Positions 24,520 to 35,214 are shown, numbered from the stretch's first letter. The stretch is 64,000 nt of DNA from Pseudomonas sp. PSE14 (GCF_029203285.1 NZ_CP115669.1:2666001-2730000); one strand, 5' to 3'. A program made the numbers and translations. The notes: generated by a model from the letters alone, not told the origin.

Positions 24520-27500
24520 TCATGGGTTGCCGCTCCGGCGCTGGGCGGCGTCGCGCAGCTGGGCTCGGAAGCCCCGTGCGGTCTGCGCGGTCTTGTCGGA
24601 TTTGGCCACCATGTCGCCGGGCAGGGGCGCCCACAGCGACGGATCGGGGAGCAGGCCGTCGGCGCTCAGGCTTGTGACGCCATGGCGGCCCTCCACCCAG
24701 CGCTTGTCCAGGTCGCTGGCGCGCCGGCTTTCTCCCACGGCGCGGGCGACGAACTGGCCCTTGACCTGGCCGAGCTGGGCGCCGATGGATTGGCTCTCGA
24801 TTTCCGGCGTGGCGAAGATATCGATGTTGCTGCCGTCAGCGCCCCAGGCGGACAGCGACAGGTTGTGGTCGATGCGCTCCACCACCGGTTGCACGAAGAT
24901 CGCCGGGTCGAAGCCCAATGGCGGCTCGTGCGGGCGACCGTCCTCGGCGAAGAGGCCGACATAGGGGCCCGGCGGGATGTAGGGCGTCGAGATGTCGAGG
25001 GTAATGGTCAGCTGCGCCTGATCGGTGAGCCCGGTCAGGTCGCTGATGGTGTAGGTGAAGTAGTCCTTGAGGACTTGCCCGAGGCCGGCGGCGGCCAGCA
25101 CTTCGCGGTTGCTCAGGTCGATGGTGTAGGTGTAGCTGCCATCGGCATTGAGCACGAGGGTGCCATAGCGGCCGGCGATGGGCTGGCCGACGACACCGGC
25201 GGTGCCGCTGCCGTTTTCCTCGCCGGTACGGATGCCGGTGACGGTGAGCTGGTCGCCGCCATCGACGTCGCTGTCGTTGGGCAGCACGTTGCCGGTCGCC
25301 TGCGGCGCGGGAGTTTCGTCGCTGGCGAAGTTGTTGTCGTCGCGCGCGGTCGGGTTGTCGTCTGCGCCCCGCACGGTCACGGTCAGGCGCGCTTCCGAGG
25401 TGGCTCCGGCAGTGTCGTGCATGCGGTAGGTGAAGACTTCCGTGAGGGTTTCGCCTGCCGTGCGCAGAGCCTGCACGGTAGGGTTGTCGTTGTCCACCCG
25501 GTACTCGAAGCTGCCGTCGGCGTTGATCACCAGCTTGCCGTACAGGCCCTGCAGCATGCTGCCGGCGGCGACCGTGGCGCCATTCTGGCTGGTGTAGTGC
25601 ACGACGCTCTTTGTCTCGCCGTACTGCACGCCGTCGACGTCGGTGTCGTTGTCCAGCACGTTGCCGCGCGGATCGATCCCCGGAGTGCCGTTGTTCACGC
25701 CGCCAGCCTCGACGGCGATCGCGGTGTCGTCGTTGGCGATTGGGGTGTCGTTGCGCCCGTCGATGGTGATGGTCAGCAGACCGGGAGTGGCGCCGCCCCA
25801 GATGTCGGCACCCAGGTAGGTGAATCTGTCCTGGATAATCTGGCCGCTGGCGCGCAGGGCTTCGACTTCGGGCAGGGAGTTGTCCAGCTGATAGCTCCAG
25901 CTGCCGTCATCGTTCAGCGTCAGGGTTCCGTACTGGCCGCGCAGGCTCTGGCCGGGCGCGCTGGCATCGGCAGGCAGCGGGCGGTCTCCGGTCCAGAACG
26001 ACACCACGTACATCACATCCTGGGGAATCGTGGTGATGGTGTCCGGGTCGGTATCGTTGGCCAGCACGTTGCCGGAGGGATTGCTGCCCGGCGCGTTGTT
26101 ATGCAGGCCACCGTCCTCCACGGCGGTGCCGAAGTCCGGCTCCGTCACGGGCGGGTCGTTGCGTCCGCGAATGAGAATGATGAGGGTGGCCTGATCGTTG
26201 AGGTTGCCGTCATCGGTGACCTGGTAGGTGAACTCCTCAATGGCGAAGGCCAGCGGCCCGAGGGAGACGATAGTGGGGTTGGTGCTGTCGACGAAGTACT
26301 GGTAGCGGCCGTCGGCGTTGATCACCAGGGTGCCGAAGGCGCCCTGGATGGTCTGCGGGATGCCCGGCACCACCGGAACCGTGTTCACCTGCGAGCCTTC
26401 CGGCCCCTTGGCGATGGCGGTGACGACCAGGTGATCGCCGGCATCGACGTCGGTATCGGCGCCGATGCCGGCGAAAATCCCGGTCAGACCGGCGATGACG
26501 TTGCCGGTGGGGTTGCGCCCGCCACTACCGTCGAGGTTGGCCACGGCGTAGTTGATGTCGTCGTTGGCCACCGGGGCGTCGTAGCGGCCCTCGATGGTGA
26601 TGGTCAGTTGGGCGATGGAGGTGGCTCCATCGGTGTCGTGCATGCGGTAGGTGAAGACTTCCACCAGGCTGTCGCCGAGCTTCAGCGCCTGCACCGCGGC
26701 GAGGCTGTCATTCACTGTGTAGGTGTAGGTGCCGTTGGCATTGAGCACCAAAGTGCCGTAGGCGCCGGCCACCACGCCACCGCTGGTGCTCAGGTCGACC
26801 AGTGCGCCGCCGGCATTGCGGTCGCCGAGGCGCGCAGCGTCGACCACCTTGGTTTCGCCATAAGCTGCGCCGTCCACGTCGAGATCGTTGGGCAGTACAT
26901 TGCCGGCAGCGGGGGCGCCGGGGGTGGTGTTGAGTGTGCCGCCGGCTTCGATGGCGCGGCCCGTATCGTCCTGGGCGATGGGGATATCGTTCTGCCCATG
27001 GACGATGACGGTGAAGGTGCGGGTGATGGACTTGCCGTTGCCGTCGCTGACGGTATAGGTGAAGACCTCTGTGAGAGTGTCGTTATAGGTACGCAGGGAC
27101 TGCACGGCCGGGTCGAGGTTATTGACCACGAAGCGGTAGCTGCCATCGGCGTTGAGCAGCAGCACGCCATGGTTGCCGGCCAGGTCTGCGCCCACGGTGC
27201 CGTTGGCACCGGTGGGGCTGACCACGGCGGTGATGGTGAGGACATCGCCGTCCGGATCGGTGTAGGAGCCGCGGACGCTGCCCGTCGGGTCCAGCCCCGG
27301 GACGTTGTTGAGCAGGCCGCCGGCTTCGGTCGCATGGACCACCACCGGCTGCACGATGGGTGGATCATTCACGCCGGTCACGGTGATCACCAGTTGCGCC
27401 TGGTCGGTCAGGCCGCCGGAGTCGTGGATGCGGTAGGTGAAGACCACATCCAGGGTCTGGTTGGCGGTCAGCGCACGGATGGCCGGATCGGCGCTGTTGA

Positions 27501-30500
27501 CCACGAAGAGATAGGTGCCGTCGGCGCTGAGGGTGAGCTGGCCGAAGTTGCCGCTGATGATCGTACCGTTGGCCAGCCGGGCCACGGTGCCGCTGATGGA
27601 TCCTGGCACGCCGTCGTTGACGTTGTTGGGGATGAAGGTGCCGGCGCTTTCCAGGCCGCTGCGCACGCCATCCACTTTCAACTTGGAGGCCGTGGGCTGG
27701 TCGAGGTTGTCGACATCGGTATCGGCACCGACCCCGCCGAGCCCCCCGGTGATCACGTTGCCACTGGCGTTGACTGGAGCCGGGCTGTTGTCGCTGGCGC
27801 CGGCGGTGGCGGTGTTGTGATCGTCCACCGCCACCGGCGCGTCGTTGGCGCCTTGGATGGTAATGGTCAGGGTGGCAATGGCGCTCAGGCCGCCCTTGTC
27901 GGTGACCTGGTAGGTGAATCGTTCGGGCAGGGTCTGGCCGGGTGAAAGCGCCTGCACCACGGGGTTGCTGTTGTCCACAACGTAGCGGTAGGAGCCGTCA
28001 GCATTGATGGTCAGGGTGCCGTAGAGGACCTGCAGGGTTGCCGGCGCGCCTGGCGCCACCGGGAAGATGCTTCCGCCGCCGATGCCGTCGTAGCGCACCA
28101 GGCTGACGGCCTTGGTCTCGCCGTAGGTCGTGGAGTCCACGTCGCTGTCGTTGAGCAGCACGTTGCCGATGGCGTCCGAGCCGGGGCTGCCGTTGTTGGT
28201 GCCACCGGCTTCGACGGCGGTACCCGCGTCGTTGCGCGCAACCGGAGTGTCGTTGGCGCCGTGGATGTCGATGGTGAGGGACGTGGAACTGCTCAGCCCG
28301 CCGGTGTCGGTGACGAAGTAGCCGAAGGATTCGCGCAGTACGTCGCCCGCGCTGCGTAGCGCCTGGACCGCGGCGTTGGTGTTGTCGACCACGTACTGGA
28401 AGCCGCCCGTGGCCGTGATGTACAGCGTGCCGTAGCGGCCAGCGAGGGGGGTTACGCCTGTAGCCGCCACCGTCGTGGATCCACCGATGGAGTTCTCCAC
28501 GCGGGTGACCCTCAGTACGTCGCCGTTGGTGGCGATGTCCACGTCGGTATCGTTATCCAGCACGTTGCCGGTGGGGTCGACGCCGGGGTCGGCATTGTTC
28601 AGGCCGCCGGCCTCCACCGCGACGGCGAGGTCGGGATGGGCGATGGGCGCATCATTCACCGGGTCGATGATGATGTTCATTTCATCGGTATCGCTCAATG
28701 CATCAGCAGGGTTCTGTCCGGGGATGCCATCCCCGCTCGTGGGATGGTCGCCGAAGTTGCCCTGGTCATTGGTCACCATTTTCAGCGTTTCGGTGTTACG
28801 GAAAGTGTTGAAGTCCTGGTTGCCCTTGTAATAGAGCTGGCCGAGCAGCACGTTGATCTGGGCGAGAGTGCCACGCAGCACCAGGGTGTTGCTGGCGCCG
28901 GTCGGAGGGGACGCGTCGGGCGCAGGCGTGGTGGCGCTGGTCCAGAGTACGCCGTGGAGCACCGAGAGGGTGACGGTGAGTTCGCCGTTGCCCGCGTCCA
29001 CGTCGCTGATGGCCAGGCCGCCGATGTGCAGCACGGTGTCTTCCTGGCCATGTTGCGGGGCGAAGGTGTTCACCGGAGCTTCGTTGAGGTGCACGTAGCC
29101 GAAGTTCGCCTGGCCGGTCGGGCCGTCGCTGGCAGTGCCGCCATCGAGGGTCAGTTGGACCCGGTTGAAGGTGTTGCCGGCTCCGTCGGTATCGATGCGA
29201 ACCTTGAGTGTGTTGCCCGGATCACCGGCCACCGGGTTGCTGACCTGCGCCGCGACGTCCACTCGGTACAGGCCGCTGGGCAGGATGCTGAATACATACT
29301 GGCCGTTGGCATCGGTGGTGGTGGTCGCCAGTTGCGCGTCGTCGCTCGTGCCGAACAGGCCGTCCGCGCCGGCCCAGGTAAGGGTGACGGTCTGACCGGC
29401 CAGGCCGGGGCCGTCCGGCGTCGTGCTGCTGGTGGCCGAGCCGGTGTCGTCCCAGAGGGTACCGCGCACCACGCCGAAGGCGATGCCGACACTCTTCACG
29501 TAGTTGTTCAGCACGCTGTCATCCGGCCCCGGTCCATCCTGCCCGGTCCGCTCGCCGGTGGCGGTGCTGGCCGTGCCGACCGCCGAATCGCCCCAGCCGG
29601 TGAAACTCTGCGGCAGGCTGGTCCAGGTCAGCACCGCGGAACTGGCGGCATTGTTGGCGATGGGAGTGTCCGGCACGGTGACGCTGTAGCGGAAGCTGAC
29701 CTTGTCGCCGACGTTGAGTGACGCGAAGTCCACGCCGATGCCGTTGGCCGGGTTGGAGTCGATGTTCAGCGTCAGGCCGGCAAGGGTCGCTGCGCCACCG
29801 GGAAGGAAATCGCCCAGGCCATAGGTCACGGTGGTACCGGCGGCCGTGGTGATAGTGAGGCTGATGAACTGGTAGCCGCTACCGTTGGGCAGCTTGTCCT
29901 GCAGGTGGACATCGTAGGCGGTCACGTTGCCGTTCTGCTGGAAGCCGACTTCCAGCGTGGCATTGGTGGTGTTGTCAGCGTTCAGGGTCAGGCCGACCAC
30001 CGACTTGGTGGGATCACTGAAACCGGGTTCCACCACCTTCTCGAAGATCGTGTCGCTCTTGCCGCGGTCGACGCCGCCATTCAGGCCGACATGCTCGAAC
30101 GCGGTCATCCCGAGCGCCGGGGCGGTGCTCTGATTGCTGGTGACGTTGGCGACGCGCACGTTGAATTCCAGGATCACGCCTTCGATGTCGCCGTCGTTCA
30201 CCTCGGTGTTGGTCAGGTTGCCCAGGCTGAAGGTGATGGTCTGGCTACCGTTGGCGTTGGTTACGATCTGCAGCCGGCCGCTGTTGACGTTGAATACGCC
30301 GGTGGGCTTGTCGCCGGAGAGGTCGGGGCGGATCGGTAGCGATACATCGCTGTTCTGGTTGCCGAACATGGTTAGCGAGCCGCTGCTGATCAGGTTGGTG
30401 GCGTCCGTGGTGAGGCCGCCGCCGGTGGAGCCCAGCGCAATGAGGATGTTGTTGAGGTCGGCGGGAATGAACTCGAGCCCGGGGGCCAGTTCGATGCGGA

Positions 30501-33500
30501 TCTGGTAGTTCGGGTTGTCGCCGGTGGGGACGACGACCGCCACGCGGTAGCGGATGATCTCGCCGACCACCACAGTTTCCTGCAGGCCCGAAGTATCGGT
30601 GGTGCCCGATGAGTTGGTCGCCGGCGGCGTGGCATCGACCCCACCGACGCGGGACACCTGGATGCCATTGGTGACCGGGATCAGCAGCGAGTTGGCCACG
30701 CGGTAGTCGTTGAGCACCCCGGAGTTGAGCACGCCGTCATCGCCGCCGCGCTCGCCGGCCTGGGTATCGGTGACATTGCTGGTGCCATCGAGGCTGGTCC
30801 AGCGCACCACGACGTTGTTCGGGATAACCGCCTGGCCAGCCGCCGTGGCGTTCACCACGCCCGACAGGGTAATGACGATATTGCCGCCATTGGCGATATC
30901 GATGTTGGCGCCGTTGGCGGTGACCAGCTGGCCATTCTGGATGATGAAGTCCACGCCGCCGTTATTGGTGGCGCCGCCGTTGTAGACCGTGCCGGTGATC
31001 ACGATGTTGTCCATCTGCGTGGGCAGTATGTTCAGCAGGCTGAGATCGAAGGCATTGGTGCCGGACGTGTTGCTGATGGTGATGGTGAAGGTGACCGTGT
31101 CGCCTTCGTCGAAGCCGCCGTAGGTGGGCGTGGAAGTGACTTGCTGGCTCACTGTCAGGGTGGGCTCGACGATGGTCACCGAGGGCTGCTGCGGGCTGGC
31201 GACCGTGCGGTCCACGGCCGTGGCGCCGTTGGGCGTATCGCCATCGGGGTCGCTGTAGGTCAGCTGCGCGCCGTTGTTCAGGGTGACGCCCTGCTGGTTG
31301 CCCTGCACGTTGCTCGCCACCAGCACCAGGCGGATGACGAAGGCATTGTTGCCGACGTTGTTGTCGGCGTTGGCGCCGGCGGCACTGAACACCAGTTGCA
31401 GATCGACACCATCGCTGCCGTCGGGAGAAGACGGAACAACGGTGACGGTACCGTTGAAATTGTCTGTGAGCGCGAGGCTGAACGGCTCCCCGTTAATGGA
31501 GGCCCTATTGACGATGACCTGGTAGCCCGCTCCGTTGAAAGCCGTGGTATCCAGGCGCAGGCCCGGTGGGATCAGGTCGGAAAGACGCAGGTTGGCGGTG
31601 GAGCCTTCAGGCAGGGTGACGACAATGTCATAGGTCATCTTCTCGCCGATCACCAGGTTACTGTCGGTGGTGTGGCTGGCGCTGGAGTCGTCGGCGGTCA
31701 GGCTGCCGTCCTTGTAGACCTTGGTGATGGTCGGCGCGGCGACCTGCTGGTTGGCCAGGTCGACCAGGTCGGTGGGGGTGAAGTCCTGGCCGCCGTTGAC
31801 GCTCGCATAGTTGGTCAGTGCGGCGCTGCTCTGCAGGCTGCTCGACGCGAGGATGGCGTTGTTTACCGTGGCATCGTAGGTGATCACCACCAGGTTGCGG
31901 CCGGCAGCATCGTTGCCGTCGGCGGCGTTGGCGCGGCCGGCGAGGAAGGTCGCCTGGCCGTTGGCATCGAGGAAGGTGATGGTGTTGCCGCTGACGCTGT
32001 AATCCACCCCGGCAGTCAGCTTTGTACCGTCGCCCCGGTAGATCTGCAGGTTGGCCAGGCTCAGGCTGCCGCCGACGAAGGTTACGCCGGCGGGCAGGTT
32101 AATGCTCGTGGTGACATCGTAGGCGCCGCCACCGCCAGTGTTCTTGATCGCGGTGGCCAGGCGCAGGGTATCGCCGCCATCGATGCCGCTGACGTTGCCG
32201 TCGACCGCGGCGAGATCGGTGATGCTGCCGTTGAACGGCCTGGTGCCGGTCTGGTCGGTCGGGAGCCAGTTACCAGTGGTTCCGGTGACGGTTCCGTTGC
32301 TGCTGGAGACCACACCGTGCTTGATATCCAGCACTGGTTCGGCGACCGACTCGATGACCGCCACGTCCGATGAGATCAGTACTGTCTTGTCGATGGTGGT
32401 GGTCTGGCTGGACTGTGCCAGCACATCCAGCTCGCGCTGGTCGGCGAAGGGCTGGTCGCCTACGCGCATGGTGAACTGCACCTGCACCCGGCCGCCGTTC
32501 AGGCCGCCGGAAACATAGTTGCCGAAGTTGAAAATGATCGAGTTGCCCGGGCCGGTGCGTACGCTGTCGGGCACATCGCCGATGTTGTTGCCGGCGCCGA
32601 AGGTCCATTGGCCCACGCCGGTACCCTGGGTCCAGTCGGTGACCTGCGAGGCGAGGAGCGGCAGGGGCAGGTAGGCGGTGAGGGTGAAGTTCTCGTAGTC
32701 GGCCACCAGCAGGTCATAGGTGATCGTGAAGGTCACCACGTCGCCGGGGCGCAGCTCGCCGTTGCCCGGCGGGGCGCCGCCGTTCACCTGGGTGAGCTGG
32801 ATGTCGATGTTGGACGTCTTGATGGTGCTGGTGGTGCTGGAGCCGTCGGTCTGCTCGCCGCCGATGTTCAGCGAGTCGCGCAGCACGGTGGCGTCCACCA
32901 GCGCATTGTTGCTGACGCTGTCGCCTTCGTTGAGCTGGTCGTGGGGCGGGTGGTCGGAGGTGTAGGTGGTGTCGATGGTCGCGTCATAGATGATGGACAT
33001 CCGCGTGGCGCCTTCCTGGGCGTCGCCGTCCCACTGGTCACCGAACAGCGCATAGAGCCCCGGCCCCTGGATGGCGGCGGCAATGGACTGGGCGATGTCG
33101 AAGACCAGCGTGGTGCTGCCGTCGGCGTTCACCGTGGCGGTGTAGATCACTGGGATGACCTGCGACGCGCCGTGCTGCTGGATGACGATGCTCGGCGGGT
33201 TGGTGGCGGAGAAGGTCTGGCCGTCGCTGAGCTGGTCGGTGACGGTGAAGCTGCCCTGGCCGAGGATGTTCTTGCCGAAGGCGTAGAAGTCGGAGATGGC
33301 CACGTCCATGGTGTAGCGCAGGGTGTCGCCGGGTGTGATGCCGGTGGTGCCGACGTCGTTCTGCAGGTTCACCGTCTTGAGCAGGGTGATGGATTTGGCG
33401 ACGAAGGTGACACCCGCGCCGTTGCCGGTGACGGTGAAGGGGTAGCCGTCCGGGTCGCTCGGGCGATCACGCACGTCCAGCGGGTTCCAGTCGCCGCTCA

Positions 33501-35214
33501 CGGTGGCGGTACCGAAGGTGATGGTGCGTGGATTGCCCGTGGCAGGGTCGAGCACCGGTCGCCCGGCGGCGTCGATCTCCGGCACGTAGAAACCGACCGT
33601 GGTGGTGCTGGCTGCGCTCAGGGTGTCGTAGTGGATGCTGTAGCTGGCGACGAAGACGTTGGGGTTGTTCAGTGCCGCGGCGATCAGCGTCGGGTTGGTC
33701 AGCACGGTGCCGTCGTGCAGGGTGATGGAGGTCAGGGTGCCGCCGGCTCCAGGCGTGATGGAGCTGACATGGACCTGGTCGGGCACCGTCTGGGTGACCG
33801 TCACGTTGGTCAGGGTCTGGCCGGGCGCCGGGGTCACGGTGACCGTCTCGGTGCGCGTGAAGTTCGGACCGGTGACGGTCTCGCCCTCGGGCATGTCCAC
33901 CGTCTGGGTGACCGATAGCAGGGTCGGGGTGACCACGAAGCTGTGCAGTGCGGCTTCCACCAGGCTCGGGTCCTGCGTGGGGTTGTTCAGCGAGTCGTTG
34001 CCGTACTCGAAACCGCCGCGGGCGTTGATGGTGAGGTTCGGCGCACCGTCGGAGTAGATGGTGTCGGCCAGGTTGCTCAGTTGCGCGGTGACCTGGATGT
34101 CGATGGCCGGCTGGCCACTGGTGACGCTGCCATAGGGCAGTTGCAGCACGATCATCTGGTCGCCGGGCTTCATGCCTACGCTGGCGGCGTTGATCACCAG
34201 CGCATTGCCATTGGCGTCCTTGGCGAATGGATGGGTGGCATTGCCGTTGGCGTCGAAGATGACAGGGGTGAACCTCACCACCTGGCCCAGGTAGGTGGCG
34301 GAAACGAAGGTGGCGCCATCATTGCCGTCACGGCCGGTGGCCGGCATGAACAGGTCGATGTAGGGGGCATAGCCGACCTGGGTGGACGGGTTGCTGAAGA
34401 TCACGTCGAAGGTGAAGGTATCGCCCAGGCGCACCGTCGAGCCGCCGCTGCCCATGGCTACAGTGGGGCTGGCATTGGCCAGCAGGCCCTGGAAGTCCGT
34501 CAGGGTGTCCGCGCCCAGGGCGATGGCCTTGTCCAGGTCGCCGTTGCGCACTTCCAGGTTCCAGTCACCCCCCGCGCTGCTGGCCCCGGTGGCATTGCTG
34601 GAGGCGCCGACGTCGGCTCCGGTCCAGCGGGCCAGCTCGTTGACCAGGGCCTGGCCGGCGCTGCCGGCGCCCACGTCGCAGCCGTAGAGCTGGATGTCCG
34701 CGCCGGGGCTGAGTTCGCTGCGCCAGGCGCTCAGGCGTTCGCCGAGCTGGTCGACGGTCTGCGCGGTGAAGGTCTGGTTGCCCAGGGTGAACTGGCCGGT
34801 GGCGCCATGGGAGAAGACCTGGATGGAGTCCACCTGGCCCAGTTGCGCCAGGGCATTGCTGATGGCGGCGATGGCGTCCTGTCCGGCGTCGACCACCAGC
34901 GCCGTGCTGCCAACCGGTAGGTTGGCCGCCAGTTGATCGCGGTTTTCCAGGCGGGCATCGATCACCACCAGGTTGCGCGGGGCCGGCGCGGGCGCTGCGG
35001 CCTGGGCGCGAGCCTCCACGGCGGTGGCGGGCGGGGTGCTGTCTTTGGCTTCGGTGGCCTGGGAGTCGTGGTGCTGCTGGTCGACCGCCGCCGCGGCGGC
35101 GCCGTCGAAGAGAATTCGCTGCTCCAGTGCCAGAGCGTGGGTGTGGGGGCGAAGAAGGAATGCGGCGCGCGCCTTGCCCTGATTATCCATTTCAGTACCC
35201 ATCGGATCGGTCAT
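24520..35214 (-). CDS. Giant LEPR-XLL / DUF4347 / VCBS-repeat surface protein (3564 aa)
   Basis: Residues 24-40 hold an LEPR-XLL-type motif (LEQRILFDGA), an N-terminal signature of very large exported proteins. Residues about 81-245 are DUF4347, with SHG (H136) and YGC (C179). About 250-1900 are DUF11-like beta repeats ('GDTVTFTITISNTSGTNAFD' and relatives). About 1910-2030 is an SdrD-B-like domain ('VRGTLWDDTG ... LFGTSDDAQLATTTTDANGQ'). About 2040-2180 is cadherin-like. About 2185-3415 are nine VCBS repeats, each opening with an NDxP-type motif and containing 'G-N-V-L-x-N-D-x-D-V-D'. The last ~145 residues carry no RTX nonapeptides. It is probably a secreted or cell-surface adhesin for biofilm or surface attachment. 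It heads the five-gene export block, all on one strand with overlaps or very short gaps. Confidence 0.85.
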   Translation of the reverse strand: MTDPMGTEMDNQGKARAAFLLRPHTHALALEQRILFDGAAAAAVDQQHHDSQATEAKDSTPPATAVEARAQAAAPAPAPRNLVVIDARLENRDQLAANLPVGSTALVVDAGQDAIAAISNALAQLGQVDSIQVFSHGATGQFTLGNQTFTAQTVDQLGERLSAWRSELSPGADIQLYGCDVGAGSAGQALVNELARWTGADVGASSNATGASSAGGDWNLEVRNGDLDKAIALGADTLTDFQGLLANASPTVAMGSGGSTVRLGDTFTFDVIFSNPSTQVGYAPYIDLFMPATGRDGNDGATFVSATYLGQVVRFTPVIFDANGNATHPFAKDANGNALVINAASVGMKPGDQMIVLQLPYGSVTSGQPAIDIQVTAQLSNLADTIYSDGAPNLTINARGGFEYGNDSLNNPTQDPSLVEAALHSFVVTPTLLSVTQTVDMPEGETVTGPNFTRTETVTVTPAPGQTLTNVTVTQTVPDQVHVSSITPGAGGTLTSITLHDGTVLTNPTLIAAALNNPNVFVASYSIHYDTLSAASTTTVGFYVPEIDAAGRPVLDPATGNPRTITFGTATVSGDWNPLDVRDRPSDPDGYPFTVTGNGAGVTFVAKSITLLKTVNLQNDVGTTGITPGDTLRYTMDVAISDFYAFGKNILGQGSFTVTDQLSDGQTFSATNPPSIVIQQHGASQVIPVIYTATVNADGSTTLVFDIAQSIAAAIQGPGLYALFGDQWDGDAQEGATRMSIIYDATIDTTYTSDHPPHDQLNEGDSVSNNALVDATVLRDSLNIGGEQTDGSSTTSTIKTSNIDIQLTQVNGGAPPGNGELRPGDVVTFTITYDLLVADYENFTLTAYLPLPLLASQVTDWTQGTGVGQWTFGAGNNIGDVPDSVRTGPGNSIIFNFGNYVSGGLNGGRVQVQFTMRVGDQPFADQRELDVLAQSSQTTTIDKTVLISSDVAVIESVAEPVLDIKHGVVSSSNGTVTGTTGNWLPTDQTGTRPFNGSITDLAAVDGNVSGIDGGDTLRLATAIKNTGGGGAYDVTTSINLPAGVTFVGGSLSLANLQIYRGDGTKLTAGVDYSVSGNTITFLDANGQATFLAGRANAADGNDAAGRNLVVITYDATVNNAILASSSLQSSAALTNYASVNGGQDFTPTDLVDLANQQVAAPTITKVYKDGSLTADDSSASHTTDSNLVIGEKMTYDIVVTLPEGSTANLRLSDLIPPGLRLDTTAFNGAGYQVIVNRASINGEPFSLALTDNFNGTVTVVPSSPDGSDGVDLQLVFSAAGANADNNVGNNAFVIRLVLVASNVQGNQQGVTLNNGAQLTYSDPDGDTPNGATAVDRTVASPQQPSVTIVEPTLTVSQQVTSTPTYGGFDEGDTVTFTITISNTSGTNAFDLSLLNILPTQMDNIVITGTVYNGGATNNGGVDFIIQNGQLVTANGANIDIANGGNIVITLSGVVNATAAGQAVIPNNVVVRWTSLDGTSNVTDTQAGERGGDDGVLNSGVLNDYRVANSLLIPVTNGIQVSRVGGVDATPPATNSSGTTDTSGLQETVVVGEIIRYRVAVVVPTGDNPNYQIRIELAPGLEFIPADLNNILIALGSTGGGLTTDATNLISSGSLTMFGNQNSDVSLPIRPDLSGDKPTGVFNVNSGRLQIVTNANGSQTITFSLGNLTNTEVNDGDIEGVILEFNVRVANVTSNQSTAPALGMTAFEHVGLNGGVDRGKSDTIFEKVVEPGFSDPTKSVVGLTLNADNTTNATLEVGFQQNGNVTAYDVHLQDKLPNGSGYQFISLTITTAAGTTVTYGLGDFLPGGAATLAGLTLNIDSNPANGIGVDFASLNVGDKVSFRYSVTVPDTPIANNAASSAVLTWTSLPQSFTGWGDSAVGTASTATGERTGQDGPGPDDSVLNNYVKSVGIAFGVVRGTLWDDTGSATSSTTPDGPGLAGQTVTLTWAGADGLFGTSDDAQLATTTTDANGQYVFSILPSGLYRVDVAAQVSNPVAGDPGNTLKVRIDTDGAGNTFNRVQLTLDGGTASDGPTGQANFGYVHLNEAPVNTFAPQHGQEDTVLHIGGLAISDVDAGNGELTVTLSVLHGVLWTSATTPAPDASPPTGASNTLVLRGTLAQINVLLGQLYYKGNQDFNTFRNTETLKMVTNDQGNFGDHPTSGDGIPGQNPADALSDTDEMNIIIDPVNDAPIAHPDLAVAVEAGGLNNADPGVDPTGNVLDNDTDVDIATNGDVLRVTRVENSIGGSTTVAATGVTPLAGRYGTLYITATGGFQYVVDNTNAAVQALRSAGDVLRESFGYFVTDTGGLSSSTSLTIDIHGANDTPVARNDAGTAVEAGGTNNGSPGSDAIGNVLLNDSDVDSTTYGETKAVSLVRYDGIGGGSIFPVAPGAPATLQVLYGTLTINADGSYRYVVDNSNPVVQALSPGQTLPERFTYQVTDKGGLSAIATLTITIQGANDAPVAVDDHNTATAGASDNSPAPVNASGNVITGGLGGVGADTDVDNLDQPTASKLKVDGVRSGLESAGTFIPNNVNDGVPGSISGTVARLANGTIISGNFGQLTLSADGTYLFVVNSADPAIRALTANQTLDVVFTYRIHDSGGLTDQAQLVITVTGVNDPPIVQPVVVHATEAGGLLNNVPGLDPTGSVRGSYTDPDGDVLTITAVVSPTGANGTVGADLAGNHGVLLLNADGSYRFVVNNLDPAVQSLRTYNDTLTEVFTYTVSDGNGKSITRTFTVIVHGQNDIPIAQDDTGRAIEAGGTLNTTPGAPAAGNVLPNDLDVDGAAYGETKVVDAARLGDRNAGGALVDLSTSGGVVAGAYGTLVLNANGTYTYTVNDSLAAVQALKLGDSLVEVFTYRMHDTDGATSIAQLTITIEGRYDAPVANDDINYAVANLDGSGGRNPTGNVIAGLTGIFAGIGADTDVDAGDHLVVTAIAKGPEGSQVNTVPVVPGIPQTIQGAFGTLVINADGRYQYFVDSTNPTIVSLGPLAFAIEEFTYQVTDDGNLNDQATLIILIRGRNDPPVTEPDFGTAVEDGGLHNNAPGSNPSGNVLANDTDPDTITTIPQDVMYVVSFWTGDRPLPADASAPGQSLRGQYGTLTLNDDGSWSYQLDNSLPEVEALRASGQIIQDRFTYLGADIWGGATPGLLTITIDGRNDTPIANDDTAIAVEAGGVNNGTPGIDPRGNVLDNDTDVDGVQYGETKSVVHYTSQNGATVAAGSMLQGLYGKLVINADGSFEYRVDNDNPTVQALRTAGETLTEVFTYRMHDTAGATSEARLTVTVRGADDNPTARDDNNFASDETPAPQATGNVLPNDSDVDGGDQLTVTGIRTGEENGSGTAGVVGQPIAGRYGTLVLNADGSYTYTIDLSNREVLAAAGLGQVLKDYFTYTISDLTGLTDQAQLTITLDISTPYIPPGPYVGLFAEDGRPHEPPLGFDPAIFVQPVVERIDHNLSLSAWGADGSNIDIFATPEIESQSIGAQLGQVKGQFVARAVGESRRASDLDKRWVEGRHGVTSLSADGLLPDPSLWAPLPGDMVAKSDKTAQTARGFRAQLRDAAQRRSGNP

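Noticed and set aside
24520-24960. RTX-type C-terminal secretion signal on the giant protein
   Set aside because: No GGxGxDxxx nonapeptides are present. The tail is an ordinary mixed sequence, so classical RTX secretion is not supported.
24472-27945. 1157-residue plus-strand open frame opposite the giant gene
   Set aside because: It has low-complexity Gly/Ala/Val/His composition and no domains. It is an antisense shadow of the VCBS repeats in high-GC DNA.
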